Shown one piece after another: positions 51,606-60,692 of a stretch of 64,000 nucleotides of DNA. The DNA is taken from NCBI GenBank assembly GCA_964473645.1, contig CAYYPW010000001.1, forward strand, positions 186,001 through 250,000. Direction: 5' to 3'. The notes under the pieces are model-generated. The model worked only from the letters and a program-made list of their open reading frames with translations. It was not told the DNA's origin and made no database searches. Positions within the stretch are counted from its first letter, which is position 1, and every line of letters begins with the position of its first letter. This stretch comes from HdN1 sp964473645 (GTDB taxonomy: Bacteria > Pseudomonadota > Gammaproteobacteria > Pseudomonadales > Ketobacteraceae). The translations under genes and the position numbers were made by a program.

Positions 51606-54600
51606 AGGCTGACTCCTGCACTGGCTGAACCACTGTTACCACCACCGCCCGAAGGTGCAGCGGCCAGCATGGCCTGATAAGCGGTATCCACACGATCCAT
51701 TTCCGTGGCCAGTTGCTCATCCAGCGGCTCCAAAAAGCCGATCAGCAGCTCAACGGTTTCGCTGATATCGAAGGCATCCAGAAGTGGCAGAATGTCTTGC
51801 TCCCAAATGTCTTGCATGGGTTCAACCAGCAATAACTGGGGATCGAGTGTGTCGACGATTTTCACTACCTTTCCATAGGCGCCATTGATATCGGAACGCA
51901 CCTGTGGCGTTATGAGCGTATCGAGCGACAAGGTGTCGAGTAGTTCATTGAATTTTTCTTCGAGTGTTTGCTCAAGTTGACGCGGATCGAGCGCGCGGGC
52001 TTGATCGATCAAGGTGTCGTAGAGGGCATCCACATCCTGTTGCAAGGCATCGAGATCCAGCTGACTTAAACGCGTGAGCAGCCGTTGAAAATCAGTGTAT
52101 ATATCCAACAAGCCTTGGGGGGCAGCCAATACCGCTGTCAGTTTCTGTTGCAGGGCAGTACTAATGGCATCCAATCCGTCGGTAAAAGTAGTGAGCACCT
52201 GCCCAATAATCTGCAAGCGTGACAGAAAATCAATCACAGGTTGCCCCAGCTGATGGTCCAGCGCTTGCCGTACCCAATCGCGAATCTGTTCGATGCTGGC
52301 ACCCGGTTGCACCACGCCTTGCAAAATTCCATCCGGTTTGCAATAACGCTCATCCCAGGTGACCAATAGCATGGCAAGCCCCTGCTGGGCTTGATTCATT
52401 GCATCCTGCAATTTTATGACTTGCTGAAAACCGCGCGCAAATGCAGGCGCAGAAGGGTTGAAACTTGCTAACCAGGCTTGCAGATCCGTTTTGGCACTGG
52501 ACGCCGGCAATGCATTCACCGCGGCACTGGTGATCGCATTGCGACGCGATACAATTTGTGTATGCAGGGCCCGCGCATCGGCCTCGGTGAGTTTGGTTTG
52601 TAAGGTTTGGCGCTGAATATCCCAAGCGGTTTGTAATCCCGCCGCGTGTGCCGCAGTCACCGCGTTTTGAATGGCAGTGAGCACAACCGTGAAAGCGCTG
52701 GCGTCCGTGAGTTTTGCAAATATTTCATCCAACCATTCATTAAGCTGCGCTGTCGGATCAGTGAGTAATGCGATTTTTTGCGCCACATGGCGTGCAACAT
52801 CAACGGCCTGCGTCAGCACCTGACTGATGGACTGCACACGCGCCAACAGTGCTTGTAACTCCTGTATGAAATCGAAATTCGGCAAAATACCATCGAGGTG
52901 GCTCAGTAATTCTTCGATCTGCGTGGTAATCGGGCCAAGCAAATCGCTGGGCTTAAATTGTTCTAGTTGCGCTATAAATTGATCGAACGCACCCGCAATC
53001 GGTTGCAATACGCCTTTAGGGCTGGCACTTTCACGAATGCGATCGCGTAATTTATCGAGCTCGGTATCAGCAGCATCAAGCCACTGCTCAGGCTGAAAAT
53101 CATTGAGCTTGTCGCGCAGCTGATTGAACGGCTCGCTAAGGTTTTCACCCAGCAGGTTTTTGGGTTCAAGCTTACGAATTTGTTCGAATAGCGGCTTGGG
53201 TAAGTCTTTCAACTCCGACAACAAGGGCACCGGGCCTTGATCAATTAATTCACCCAATCCGCTGATCAACGGATCAGTGATCGGTTTGACCGAGTCAGGC
53301 AACACTGACATTGCCTCGGCGATCAGATCAGGCATAGGGGCACTGAGATTAGCACCATCGATTTTCGCCAACGCGGCCTTGATGGTGTCTATACCCTTAA
53401 TAACGTCGTTGGCCACTGGCGTGAACGATAAATCATCGAGCTGCTTCGCCAGTGCTTTAAGTTTTTGCATTTGCGCCAAAGCATCCGCCAATTCAGGTGT
53501 GTCGAACACACCTTTGATACCCTCCAGCACATCTTTGACAGGCTGCGCCAACTGTTCAGGATCGAAGTTGCCAAGCGCATCATCGATGGCATCCACGGCA
53601 GTCGCCAAACCATCGATCGCAGGTTGTAAACCTTGGCCTAGCAGTTGCTGAACTTGCTGAATCGCCGTATCCATCGCATCTTCGGCTTGTTGCACCACCG
53701 CAGTAAGGCCCACGCCGTTAATGGCGTTTTGCGCTTGCTCAAATTGCGCGTGCGCTGTACTCGTGAGTTGCACGAGGGCTTGCTCAAGTTGCTCGATACC
53801 ACCACGCACCTGATTGACGACGTTAATGACAGGCGCCATCACTTCGCTGATATCAATGGCGCCCAGTAAATTATCGATAAATTCGGTAACGCGATCGCAC
53901 AGTTCCGTTAGCGGGGCAAATGCATCAGCCCCTGGCACAGTAAGCGGGCCGCCACTCACTCGACTGGCAAGATCCGCCCACGTGGCGCGGGGTGTAAGCA
54001 GAACCAGCAAACGACCGATGCGGGTTTCCAGATCGGCCGGCAGATTTTTAAGGGATTGTTCCAACGCGTTCAGGGTGGTTGCATGCGTATCCAGCGTCGC
54101 ATTGACGCCCTCGAGCGCTGTCGCCGCATTTTGTGCCGCCATAAGCTGTGTAGAAATAGCAGTGGCATCAGCAGCTGCCACTGCAGATTGTAACGCCTGC
54201 AGTGCGGTAGCGAGGTTAGTCGCTTGCGTCTTGAGTGTGTTTGAGGGTAACGCGGTAATCGCTGCTTGTGCCAGTGCTGTAAAAGGTGCGCTCAACGCCC
54301 CTGTCGTGTGCTGCTCAATCAGCGTGGCCACTAATTGCAGGGTGGTACTAAATTCTTGCGCCAATTGTGCGCCCGTCAGCCCGTCCCAACGCACCAGACT
54401 GTCTAAAGGATCGCGCAAATCATCGACGATGGGAATGGCACGAAAATAGAAGTAATCGGGGCGAGCCGTACCGATGCGACTGTGCAGCCAGATCAGCAAG
54501 GCTTTTACACTCATGTCGGCAGGTAGATCATCCACCAGCGCTTTCGCGCGATCGATTTGAGCGGTAGAAACAATGGCTGGCGTTGCAGGTGGTACAGGCA

Positions 54601-55054
54601 GTGTAGGGGCATCTCCCGGTGCCGGGGGAGCAGGGGGTGCTGCAGGCGGAATATGGGTAGCGACCAATCCCGCACTCCAGTCACTATTGAGCACGGTTTT
54701 CAACTGGTTAATGGCTCGCAATAACGGCTCGACACTGCCCACCAAGCCAGCTTGCGTATTTCCCTGCAAGCCCTGCATGGCTTGCGTTATCGGATTTAGC
54801 AACCCGCCAATACCGCCCTGCAATGCGGGCGTCAGCTGTCCAAAGGTATTGCCCAGATCCCCACCAAAATTGAGCGCCGGCAGTGCCAGTTCTTGCAATT
54901 GTGTAAAATACCCCGCGACATCACTGGGCGGATTATCGACCAACTGCCCCACCACCTCGACGATTTGCAGAAACTGCCCGGCCTGACCGCCAATGGCAGC
55001 ATCCAGATCCAGACCGTCGGTGACAGAACCAAGTAAATCGAACAGGGAGCCCAT
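51602..55054 (-). CDS. 1150-residue helical protein, tape-measure candidate
   Basis: Among the longest genes in the cluster. It is almost wholly helical, with repeated amphipathic LxxLxxxLxxLP units (ELSLDTLITPQVRSDI-like, LDDLSFTPVANDVIKGIDTI, QIEELLSHLDGILPNFDFIQ), frequent Gln, Leu and Asp, and no Cys-rich or catalytic motif. A Gly/Ser tail ends it. Length, helicity and position before the hub and spike suit a tape measure or an internal tube/hub protein, though phage order would put the tape measure before the gpN-like gene. It overlaps its neighbours by 1 and 4 bp. Confidence 0.6.
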   Translation of the reverse strand: MGSLFDLLGSVTDGLDLDAAIGGQAGQFLQIVEVVGQLVDNPPSDVAGYFTQLQELALPALNFGGDLGNTFGQLTPALQGGIGGLLNPITQAMQGLQGNTQAGLVGSVEPLLRAINQLKTVLNSDWSAGLVATHIPPAAPPAPPAPGDAPTLPVPPATPAIVSTAQIDRAKALVDDLPADMSVKALLIWLHSRIGTARPDYFYFRAIPIVDDLRDPLDSLVRWDGLTGAQLAQEFSTTLQLVATLIEQHTTGALSAPFTALAQAAITALPSNTLKTQATNLATALQALQSAVAAADATAISTQLMAAQNAATALEGVNATLDTHATTLNALEQSLKNLPADLETRIGRLLVLLTPRATWADLASRVSGGPLTVPGADAFAPLTELCDRVTEFIDNLLGAIDISEVMAPVINVVNQVRGGIEQLEQALVQLTSTAHAQFEQAQNAINGVGLTAVVQQAEDAMDTAIQQVQQLLGQGLQPAIDGLATAVDAIDDALGNFDPEQLAQPVKDVLEGIKGVFDTPELADALAQMQKLKALAKQLDDLSFTPVANDVIKGIDTIKAALAKIDGANLSAPMPDLIAEAMSVLPDSVKPITDPLISGLGELIDQGPVPLLSELKDLPKPLFEQIRKLEPKNLLGENLSEPFNQLRDKLNDFQPEQWLDAADTELDKLRDRIRESASPKGVLQPIAGAFDQFIAQLEQFKPSDLLGPITTQIEELLSHLDGILPNFDFIQELQALLARVQSISQVLTQAVDVARHVAQKIALLTDPTAQLNEWLDEIFAKLTDASAFTVVLTAIQNAVTAAHAAGLQTAWDIQRQTLQTKLTEADARALHTQIVSRRNAITSAAVNALPASSAKTDLQAWLASFNPSAPAFARGFQQVIKLQDAMNQAQQGLAMLLVTWDERYCKPDGILQGVVQPGASIEQIRDWVRQALDHQLGQPVIDFLSRLQIIGQVLTTFTDGLDAISTALQQKLTAVLAAPQGLLDIYTDFQRLLTRLSQLDLDALQQDVDALYDTLIDQARALDPRQLEQTLEEKFNELLDTLSLDTLITPQVRSDINGAYGKVVKIVDTLDPQLLLVEPMQDIWEQDILPLLDAFDISETVELLIGFLEPLDEQLATEMDRVDTAYQAMLAAAPSGGGGNSGSASAGVSL

Positions 55055-55644
55055 TAACCAAATAACCCCTTGATGGCCGCGCCGGCGCCGCCGAGTTCAT
55101 CCATCGCCGACGACGTATCGTCAAGCGTGCCGCTTAAAGGCACCGTTGGATCACTGAGATTGGGCACGCTGCCCAATGCCTCCAGCGCATCCAGCGCACC
55201 CATCGCTGAATCCAGCAAACTGCCCGCCTGATCCAGCAACCCTGTATCAATATCTCCCAGCAAACTGCTGGGCGGTGGTGGCGGCGGGCTTTCCGCCAGC
55301 CACAACGTATAATCCATCTGATCCGGATGTTGCGCATTACTCTGAATATGCAGCGACTGCACCACCACATACTGCACATCGGTGCCCGCCACGATATCGG
55401 ACACAAACGTCAACGGATCACCCGCCACATATTTTTCCCGCACCGCCGCCAGAAAATCCTGCCCCGCGTCATAACCAAACACACTGCCCGCCACATAAAT
55501 CCGCGTCGGCATGCGATTTAAATCCTGATACACATTTCCCGCCCGCCCCGGCACATTCAGCTCCACCAACGCCCGCTCCTCCAGCGTTTCCAGCTGAGTC
55601 ACACGCGGTAACTCCCAATCGCCCAGCATGGGTTTCAGACTCAT
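55054..55644 (-). CDS. hub-associated protein (gpN/DNA-circulation-like)
   Basis: A 196-residue protein. Residues ~1-115 recall the N-terminal domain of phage DNA-circulation/gpN or XkdP-type hub proteins: VELNVPGRAGNVYQDLNRMP, TRIYVAGSVFGYDAGQDFLA, VQYVVVQSLHIQSNAQHPDQ, MDYTLWLAE. A PPPPPP linker follows, then an Ala/Asp/Leu helical tail. It may correspond to the LysM/Afp7 slot of eCIS clusters, but no LysM motif is visible. It overlaps the upstream gene by 4 bp and touches the downstream one by 1 bp. Confidence 0.6.
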   Translation of the reverse strand: MSLKPMLGDWELPRVTQLETLEERALVELNVPGRAGNVYQDLNRMPTRIYVAGSVFGYDAGQDFLAAVREKYVAGDPLTFVSDIVAGTDVQYVVVQSLHIQSNAQHPDQMDYTLWLAESPPPPPPSSLLGDIDTGLLDQAGSLLDSAMGALDALEALGSVPNLSDPTVPLSGTLDDTSSAMDELGGAGAAIKGLFG

Positions 55645-56954
55645 GTGAGATCCACGCCTCCGCGCCAGGCTTGTTCGATAAGGGCGCGATTCAGGCGTTC
55701 CGCCAACTCGTCATCATGAGTAACGGTTACACTCTGTGGCGACATGCCACCACGATCACCAACATTTGAGGTTGTATTCGGTGTGGCGACTTGCGCAGAC
55801 GTAGCAGTTCCATTGGTGGACTTGTTGCTACTGCCGACTAATTGTGGATTCAGCATGGAAGTCCCACGCGGCGCGGGTGCCTTACCGGATATCGCCTGCT
55901 CTGCACTGCCACCAGCGACATTACTGGAACGCGGCGCACCATCCGATTGCACTTGTCCCTTACTCGCACCACCAACAGATTGAACTACACCACCGGGCGC
56001 CCAAGCACCCTCAACCAAACGCTGTAGCGTTGGCAATCCACTGGCAGCATCGTCACCTTTCTCACCCGCAGCTTTCGTGCTTGTCATCGCTGCTTGCGAC
56101 TGTGCCATTTGTTCTTGCTGCGGCCCACTGCCCGGTGCCGGACGCGGTGCACGCGCAGATGCCAGCGGTAACGGCGCCCCTTTGGGTTCCGGCGCTTCTT
56201 GAAACACACTCGAGCCAGACGCTGGTTTGGATTCCAACTGCTGTACGAGTTCAGCAATTCGCTCCAACGCCGCCCAACTGCCAATAGTTGCACGCACCGA
56301 ATCACGCACAGCGCTACCGGACATACTGACCTGCTGTTCGCCGCCTTGACTTGGCGTTATGGATGAAATGCTGCCACCTTGCACGGGCATCGCAGGCACA
56401 TTTCCGGTCTGCTTTTGTTCCACTGATGAAGTTGAAACAACACCACTCGCACTGCTTATATTCACAGAACGTTTGCTGACATCTGTTGCAGATTTTTCAC
56501 GGGCCTTTTGTTGCAACGCATCCACAAACTGGCGACGTTTCTCATTTTCTTGAGGAGCTTCTTGCTGCAGAGCTGGAATATCGACAGGCAGCTTTTGACT
56601 CGCCTGCAATGGATTGAAACTTGCAGCGGCTGGCAATGCACTGAGCTGTGTCATCAAGCTACTGAACAGGCTGTCATCCGCCAGTGTTCGCGCGAACTCA
56701 CTGACTTGTCCTAATAGCGATTGTGCTTGACGCATCGGAGCGATGAATTGCTCTACTACACGTTGCGCTTCATTTGACTGTACTGTTTGCGGATGATCCT
56801 CTGCTTTGCCTTTTTTCATCTCAATCGGAGGAATACTATCGTACTGGTTTGTACTCTCACCGGAAGGGATATCTGCTGTGGGGGAGGTGTTCATGACCGT
56901 CGCCGGCAGGGATGCCGGCGTCGAGCGTACAGGGACGTATTCACCGCGTGTCAT
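55641..56954 (-). CDS. low-complexity protein in tape-measure slot
   Basis: The start at 56954 is chosen because GGGGGAGG lies 5 nt upstream on the minus strand; the longer frame from 57017 has no such site. The 437-residue product begins MTRGEYVPVRSTPASLPATV, which is encoded by palindromic element P3, then MNTSPTADIPSG. The body is Ser/Ala/Gln/Pro-rich and disordered, with short helices near residues 60-130 and a C-terminal helix DDELAERLNRALIEQAW. In phage order this position, between the chaperone and hub genes, holds the tape measure. A short or degenerate one, or a regulator or scaffold, is possible. Confidence 0.55.
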   Translation of the reverse strand: MTRGEYVPVRSTPASLPATVMNTSPTADIPSGESTNQYDSIPPIEMKKGKAEDHPQTVQSNEAQRVVEQFIAPMRQAQSLLGQVSEFARTLADDSLFSSLMTQLSALPAAASFNPLQASQKLPVDIPALQQEAPQENEKRRQFVDALQQKAREKSATDVSKRSVNISSASGVVSTSSVEQKQTGNVPAMPVQGGSISSITPSQGGEQQVSMSGSAVRDSVRATIGSWAALERIAELVQQLESKPASGSSVFQEAPEPKGAPLPLASARAPRPAPGSGPQQEQMAQSQAAMTSTKAAGEKGDDAASGLPTLQRLVEGAWAPGGVVQSVGGASKGQVQSDGAPRSSNVAGGSAEQAISGKAPAPRGTSMLNPQLVGSSNKSTNGTATSAQVATPNTTSNVGDRGGMSPQSVTVTHDDELAERLNRALIEQAWRGGVDLT

Positions 56955-56971
56955 GAACACCTCCCCCACAG
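56876..56971 (+). repeat. palindromic element P3, across a gene start
   Basis: A perfect 22-bp inverted repeat: CTGTGGGGGAGGTGTTCATG..AC (56876-56897) and its complement (56950-56971). The 52-nt core CGTCGCCGGCAGGGATGCCG ... GAGCGTACAGGGACGTATTC (56898-56949) matches P1/P2. The right arm, read on the minus strand, contains the ribosome-binding site and ATG of the adjacent gene. Confidence 0.88.
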
Positions 56972-57058
56972 TGGAGAGCCGTTCCGCGCACCGCAGCCAT
57001 CCCCGCAAGCAAGCCACTGAAAGTAACCGTTACCAAGCAGGCAAAAAATGCAAAATCG

Positions 57059-57586
57059 CTACCCATTCACCACACCCCGCGACTCTTTAAGCATCTGCAG
57101 TTGCAACATAATCTGCCCCAACGTCAACTCCCCCACCTGCTCCGGCGTCCACCCAAACTCCCGCGCCAAAATAAACGCCGCCCGCACCAACGGATCCTCA
57201 CTCGCCGCCCGCATCTCCACCGACGATGCCGACATCCCACTGATCCGATTCACCTGCTCCAACAAAAACTGCAACAAACCCACCGCCATCCCATTCACCT
57301 GCGGCAACGACAACTTCGGCTCCACCAACGACGCCTGCACCATCAACGCACTCGACAACGCATCATTTTCTTTCGCCGCCCGCGTAATCAACTGCAAATC
57401 ACGCACCGTTAACGGCCGCAACTGCACACAACCGCCCTGCCGATTCCCCACACTCACCAAATGCGCAGGCAACTCCACCACATAAGTCAACGCCCCACCC
57501 GCCAACAACTCATCGGCAGACAACATGCCATTTCCAGACAGGGCATCACGCACGCCTTTCGCGGGCGAATCGGGCATACTCATCAA
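57059..57586 (-). CDS. tail-assembly chaperone-like protein
   Basis: A 175-residue mainly helical protein: LRPLTVRDLQLITRAAKEND, LSSALMVQASLVEPKLSLPQ, VGLLQFLLEQVNRISGM, RAAFILAREFGWTPEQVGEL. The LTVRDL ... SLVEPKLS pattern, size and position directly after the tube gene (4-bp overlap) match phage tail-assembly chaperones such as XkdN and P2 gpE. Similar proteins occur in phage-tail-like particles. The family call is moderately sure. Confidence 0.7.
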   Translation of the reverse strand: MMSMPDSPAKGVRDALSGNGMLSADELLAGGALTYVVELPAHLVSVGNRQGGCVQLRPLTVRDLQLITRAAKENDALSSALMVQASLVEPKLSLPQVNGMAVGLLQFLLEQVNRISGMSASSVEMRAASEDPLVRAAFILAREFGWTPEQVGELTLGQIMLQLQMLKESRGVVNG

Positions 57587-58080
57587 GCGCCCTCATCCGC
57601 CACCGTCAAAAACAACGCCTGAAAATTCGCAGACTCCATAACGAAATCATCTTCCGGCATCGCATAATTCCACTGATCCAACTTTACCCCGTGCAAGGTG
57701 ATCGTACTGCGCACCCCTGGCATCGCCGCATTTTCAGCAAGCAAACTGATGTTGAACGCAGGTTGCGTCCACGAAGAACGCGGACGCCCATCCGCCGCCT
57801 CCCCCAGTAACAAACGCAACATGGCTCCATTTAAATAAGCACGCTTGATCGTACCGCGCACCGTCACATTACCCGGTCGCAATTCCGTCGCATAGCGTTG
57901 TCCAATCTCATGAAAAGGCCGCACCTCCGACGTTACTTCAATAGATACGCCTTGTGCCCGCCCCACCATCATCAATGCATTCGCATCAATGATCCCCTGC
58001 GCCGCAGCCCCTTCGTTATCACTGCCGGACGACAACGCAATCGATCCATCTGCGCCGGTATAAACGTTTGTATTAGCCAT
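57583..58080 (-). CDS. tail tube protein (Hcp/gp19-like)
   Basis: A 165-residue beta-rich protein with AQGVSIEVTSEVRPFHEIGQ, GNVTVRGTIKRAYLNGAML and ITLHGVKLDQWNYAMPEDDF. The size, the HGVKLD..NYAMPEDDFVMESANF arrangement and the position next to the sheath gene fit the inner-tube protein of contractile tails. AGGA precedes the ATG. It stacks as hexamers and is expelled when the sheath contracts. Confidence 0.78.
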   Translation of the reverse strand: MANTNVYTGADGSIALSSGSDNEGAAAQGIIDANALMMVGRAQGVSIEVTSEVRPFHEIGQRYATELRPGNVTVRGTIKRAYLNGAMLRLLLGEAADGRPRSSWTQPAFNISLLAENAAMPGVRSTITLHGVKLDQWNYAMPEDDFVMESANFQALFLTVADEGA

Positions 58081-58163
58081 ATTGATGTCCTACCCCAATT
58101 CTGTAAAAGCGTCGCACTCACACTGTCAACCCGCGCATCGCTGCCGTTACAACGATGCCCGCA

Positions 58164-59249
58164 CTACGACAACGCCAGCGTCACACGAATGTAATCAATA
58201 CTGAATGTCGGTTGCATCGCCACATTCACCACGCAACGCCCCGCAATTTCATCTGCCCGCGACGCCTTGACTTCAAGCGTGTAACCCGTGAGCGCTTCAT
58301 CCACCACCATCGTCGTCAGGAAATTATCAATGGCGCCTTGTAACGCCTTGCGTACTCGCTCATTGTTGAGCTTACCGATAAAGGGACTTGATACCTGACG
58401 CACCCCCGCTTTTGCATAATCGACAATGCGACGCGTTGTTATCTGAGAAAACGCAGCGCCCTCTGTCGTCAAGCCACGCACAACACGAACGCCCTGCCGG
58501 TCTTCCAGCGCAAGAATATTCGCTGTCAACAGTGCCTTGAGTTCACCGTAACCATATTTCGTATTTAGCTTACCAACCGCTGACAACACTTTATTGGTCG
58601 GGCTCGCTTGTGGTGCCAACGAGGCGATCAAACCCGCCACCGCTGCCGCCGTATAATTACCGGGTAGCGCCACTTCTGCTTTCGCCGCCACGTCATAGGC
58701 ATAGATACCAGGGGCGCACATCACAAAGCGCTTATTCGCAGTGATATAGCCACTCGCCGTAATGCCGGTAACAGTACTCACATCACAACCGATCACCGCC
58801 AGCACATCGCGGCCATTGGTTTCCGCACCATCTACCGCGGCCAGCGCAGTCTTGGCGTTAGCCGTGCTCAATTCTGGCGCCACCAGAATATTGATGTCTT
58901 CTTTCATCAGTTCCGTAATGGCGTTGGCAAAATCCGACTGTGTTGCGCCAGTGGCCAGCGCATACGAATAAACCGTGGTGGCACCGTTACGAAACAGTAA
59001 TTCCAGGCTGCGCATAAGATTCAGCGTTCCGGCTGACAACGCATCAGACAGTGCATACACCTTGCGCGCATCATCAAGACTGGAAAGAATCTGGGTTTTA
59101 CGAATCACGTCGGGGCCGCCGGTGACATTCGCCGCCGTCCCCACAATGCCCACGTTACCCGACGCCACACCTTTCGGTGCGATCAGTGATTCCGCCTGAA
59201 CGCGGATAAAGGTGCCGGGGACTATCTGCTCGGCAAAATTGTCTTCCAT
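58164..59249 (-). CDS. contractile sheath protein
   Basis: A 361-residue protein in the FI/gp18-like sheath family: PGTFIRVQAESLIAPKGVAS, GNVGIVGTAANVTGGPDVIR and LLFRNGATTVYSYALATG. The C-terminal sheath domain has RGLTTEGAAFSQITTRRIVD, YAKAGVRQVSSPFIGKLNNE, NFLTTMVVDEAL and FSIDYIRVTLALS. It is compact compared with Afp sheaths, nearer to short phage and tailocin sheaths, and it is the only sheath gene here. GGAG 9 nt upstream supports the ATG. An 83-bp gap separates it from the tube gene. Confidence 0.88.
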   Translation of the reverse strand: MEDNFAEQIVPGTFIRVQAESLIAPKGVASGNVGIVGTAANVTGGPDVIRKTQILSSLDDARKVYALSDALSAGTLNLMRSLELLFRNGATTVYSYALATGATQSDFANAITELMKEDINILVAPELSTANAKTALAAVDGAETNGRDVLAVIGCDVSTVTGITASGYITANKRFVMCAPGIYAYDVAAKAEVALPGNYTAAAVAGLIASLAPQASPTNKVLSAVGKLNTKYGYGELKALLTANILALEDRQGVRVVRGLTTEGAAFSQITTRRIVDYAKAGVRQVSSPFIGKLNNERVRKALQGAIDNFLTTMVVDEALTGYTLEVKASRADEIAGRCVVNVAMQPTFSIDYIRVTLALS

Positions 59250-59273
59250 CTAGAAGATCTCCTCGAAAGTGAG

Positions 59274-60344
59274 TTAAATCAGATCAATGACCCGGGCCCG
59301 GTAAAACCGCGCGCGATTGTTGCCGTGGGTGAGAAAACCGATCTCCCCCGCCGGTAAGGCTTCGCCCACCTCCGCTGCCAGTGTTTGTTGCTCGTCCACG
59401 ACTGCACTGAGCTTGCCGTCATAACTGAAAATTTTCAGCTCATGACGCGAATTCAAAGCAAACCCGGCATTGTTGTTGATACTGCCGACGACACTGTAAA
59501 CCCCTGCCCGCTTACGCCCAAACATATGGTAACGATGGCGCTCAGAGGCCAGAAAATAGAGAAAATTGTCTTCATCCACCCGATGAAAAACCACGCCAAT
59601 GCCATCGTTGCTGGTCGCGCTGAACTCGCAGGCAAAAATGCATTTATCCAGCGTCAAAGGCGCCTGTTGTGGCCGCCACAATAATTGGGCACCGGCTTTT
59701 TTCGGCTGAGCAGTTGTAAGCGGGCCGCCACGCACTGCGGCGTTTTGTTCTATACGTGCCTCGGCGGCATTGAAGACCCATTGTGAAGTGGGCGACCCGG
59801 CATTGAGGTCTGGATCATCGGCAATGGCGAATTCCGCCAATGGGTCTGCCTGGCCCACCAGAGCCGTTGTAGAGACATCCCAAACAAATTTGGCGCGATA
59901 GGGGGTAACATTGGCTTCGAGGGCGAGATCAAGCGTATCGATAACGCCTTCGGTTTCGATAGGATGATGCGCGTATTCGTAGAGCAGCTCAAATTGGGCG
60001 CTACGCGCATCGATGGTATCGGGTTTGAGCCAGAAAATGCCTTTCTGACGCAGGTCTAGACGGCCCTGGCACATGAGATTGCGCGTTACCAGTTCAATAT
60101 GATCACTGGCACTCTGATCCTGTCCCCCTTGCACTGCGACACGCACACTGGCTTGCACACGTCGGGCATAGACATCCGCTTGCGGATTGCTTTGGGGGCC
60201 GATGTAACCCCCAATGCCCGCAGGCGTCACATGCAGCGGAAGCACCCTTACCTGGCGCGTTAATCCTGCAGGCACAGTAACGGGTAGCAGACTGGAAATT
60301 TCGGCATCCAGTGCAATCAGGGCTTGCTGCGCAATTGCATCCAT
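59274..60344 (-). CDS. first gene of cluster, LamG-like C-terminal domain
   Basis: The ATG at 60344 is chosen because GGAGG lies 8 nt upstream; the longer frame from 60590 has no ribosome-binding site and an unlikely Cys-rich start. The 356-residue product opens with MDAIAQQALIALDAEISSLL and a beta-rich region (RQVRVLPLHVTPAGIGGYIG). It ends in a ~150-residue concanavalin/LamG-like fold (DKCIFACEFSATSNDGIGVV, NFLYFLASERHRYHMFGRK, GEIGFLTHGNNRARFYRARV). Such domains often bind carbohydrate. It lies 24 bp before the sheath gene and begins the cluster. Role in the particle unknown. Confidence 0.65.
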   Translation of the reverse strand: MDAIAQQALIALDAEISSLLPVTVPAGLTRQVRVLPLHVTPAGIGGYIGPQSNPQADVYARRVQASVRVAVQGGQDQSASDHIELVTRNLMCQGRLDLRQKGIFWLKPDTIDARSAQFELLYEYAHHPIETEGVIDTLDLALEANVTPYRAKFVWDVSTTALVGQADPLAEFAIADDPDLNAGSPTSQWVFNAAEARIEQNAAVRGGPLTTAQPKKAGAQLLWRPQQAPLTLDKCIFACEFSATSNDGIGVVFHRVDEDNFLYFLASERHRYHMFGRKRAGVYSVVGSINNNAGFALNSRHELKIFSYDGKLSAVVDEQQTLAAEVGEALPAGEIGFLTHGNNRARFYRARVIDLI

Positions 60345-60692
60345 CACGGTATCCTCCGCTAGAAACGGCAAATCCGTGGCATGTACTACCCTACCAGGAG
60401 GCTTCGATTCTAGGCAGCTCAAAAGTTTGCCGTCAAACAATATATTGATGACGGTGACACTTTCTTGACGTGGCGCATAATAATGCATGATAGCGACGAA
60501 CGAAAAACGCTCAGCATAGGGTGCACATCTACAACGTGCGTTATGCGGGTCGCAGGCAGGATGCGACCAGCTCGAGTCGCGCGAAATCAATAGACGTGAG
60601 AAAAAGCGTGCAGGATAGTGAAGGCGTCACCAAATTTTATAGAGTCATCAGCGCATCGAAAATGCGTATCCCGCTGCTTCCCGCACCTACCT
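60345..60692 (-). promoter_or_regulatory. leader/promoter region of the cluster
   Basis: A 348-bp stretch between the regulator stop and the first cluster gene. A 7-bp hairpin GGTCGCA/TGCGACC (60548-60554, 60562-60568) without a T-run is the only clear structure. No promoter boxes could be assigned with confidence. Confidence 0.4.

Noticed and set aside
36167..60344. Intact prophage
   Set aside because: Only tail functions are present. No capsid, portal, terminase, holin, lysin or phage repressor genes were found in the window.
36167..60344. Type VI secretion system
   Set aside because: One fused sheath gene, no TssB/C pair, no TssJLM membrane complex and no ClpV. The J/I/gp25/gpD order is phage-tail or eCIS style.
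60345..60590. N-terminal extension of the first cluster gene
   Set aside because: The extension lacks a ribosome-binding site, while ATG 60344 has GGAGG at ideal spacing.
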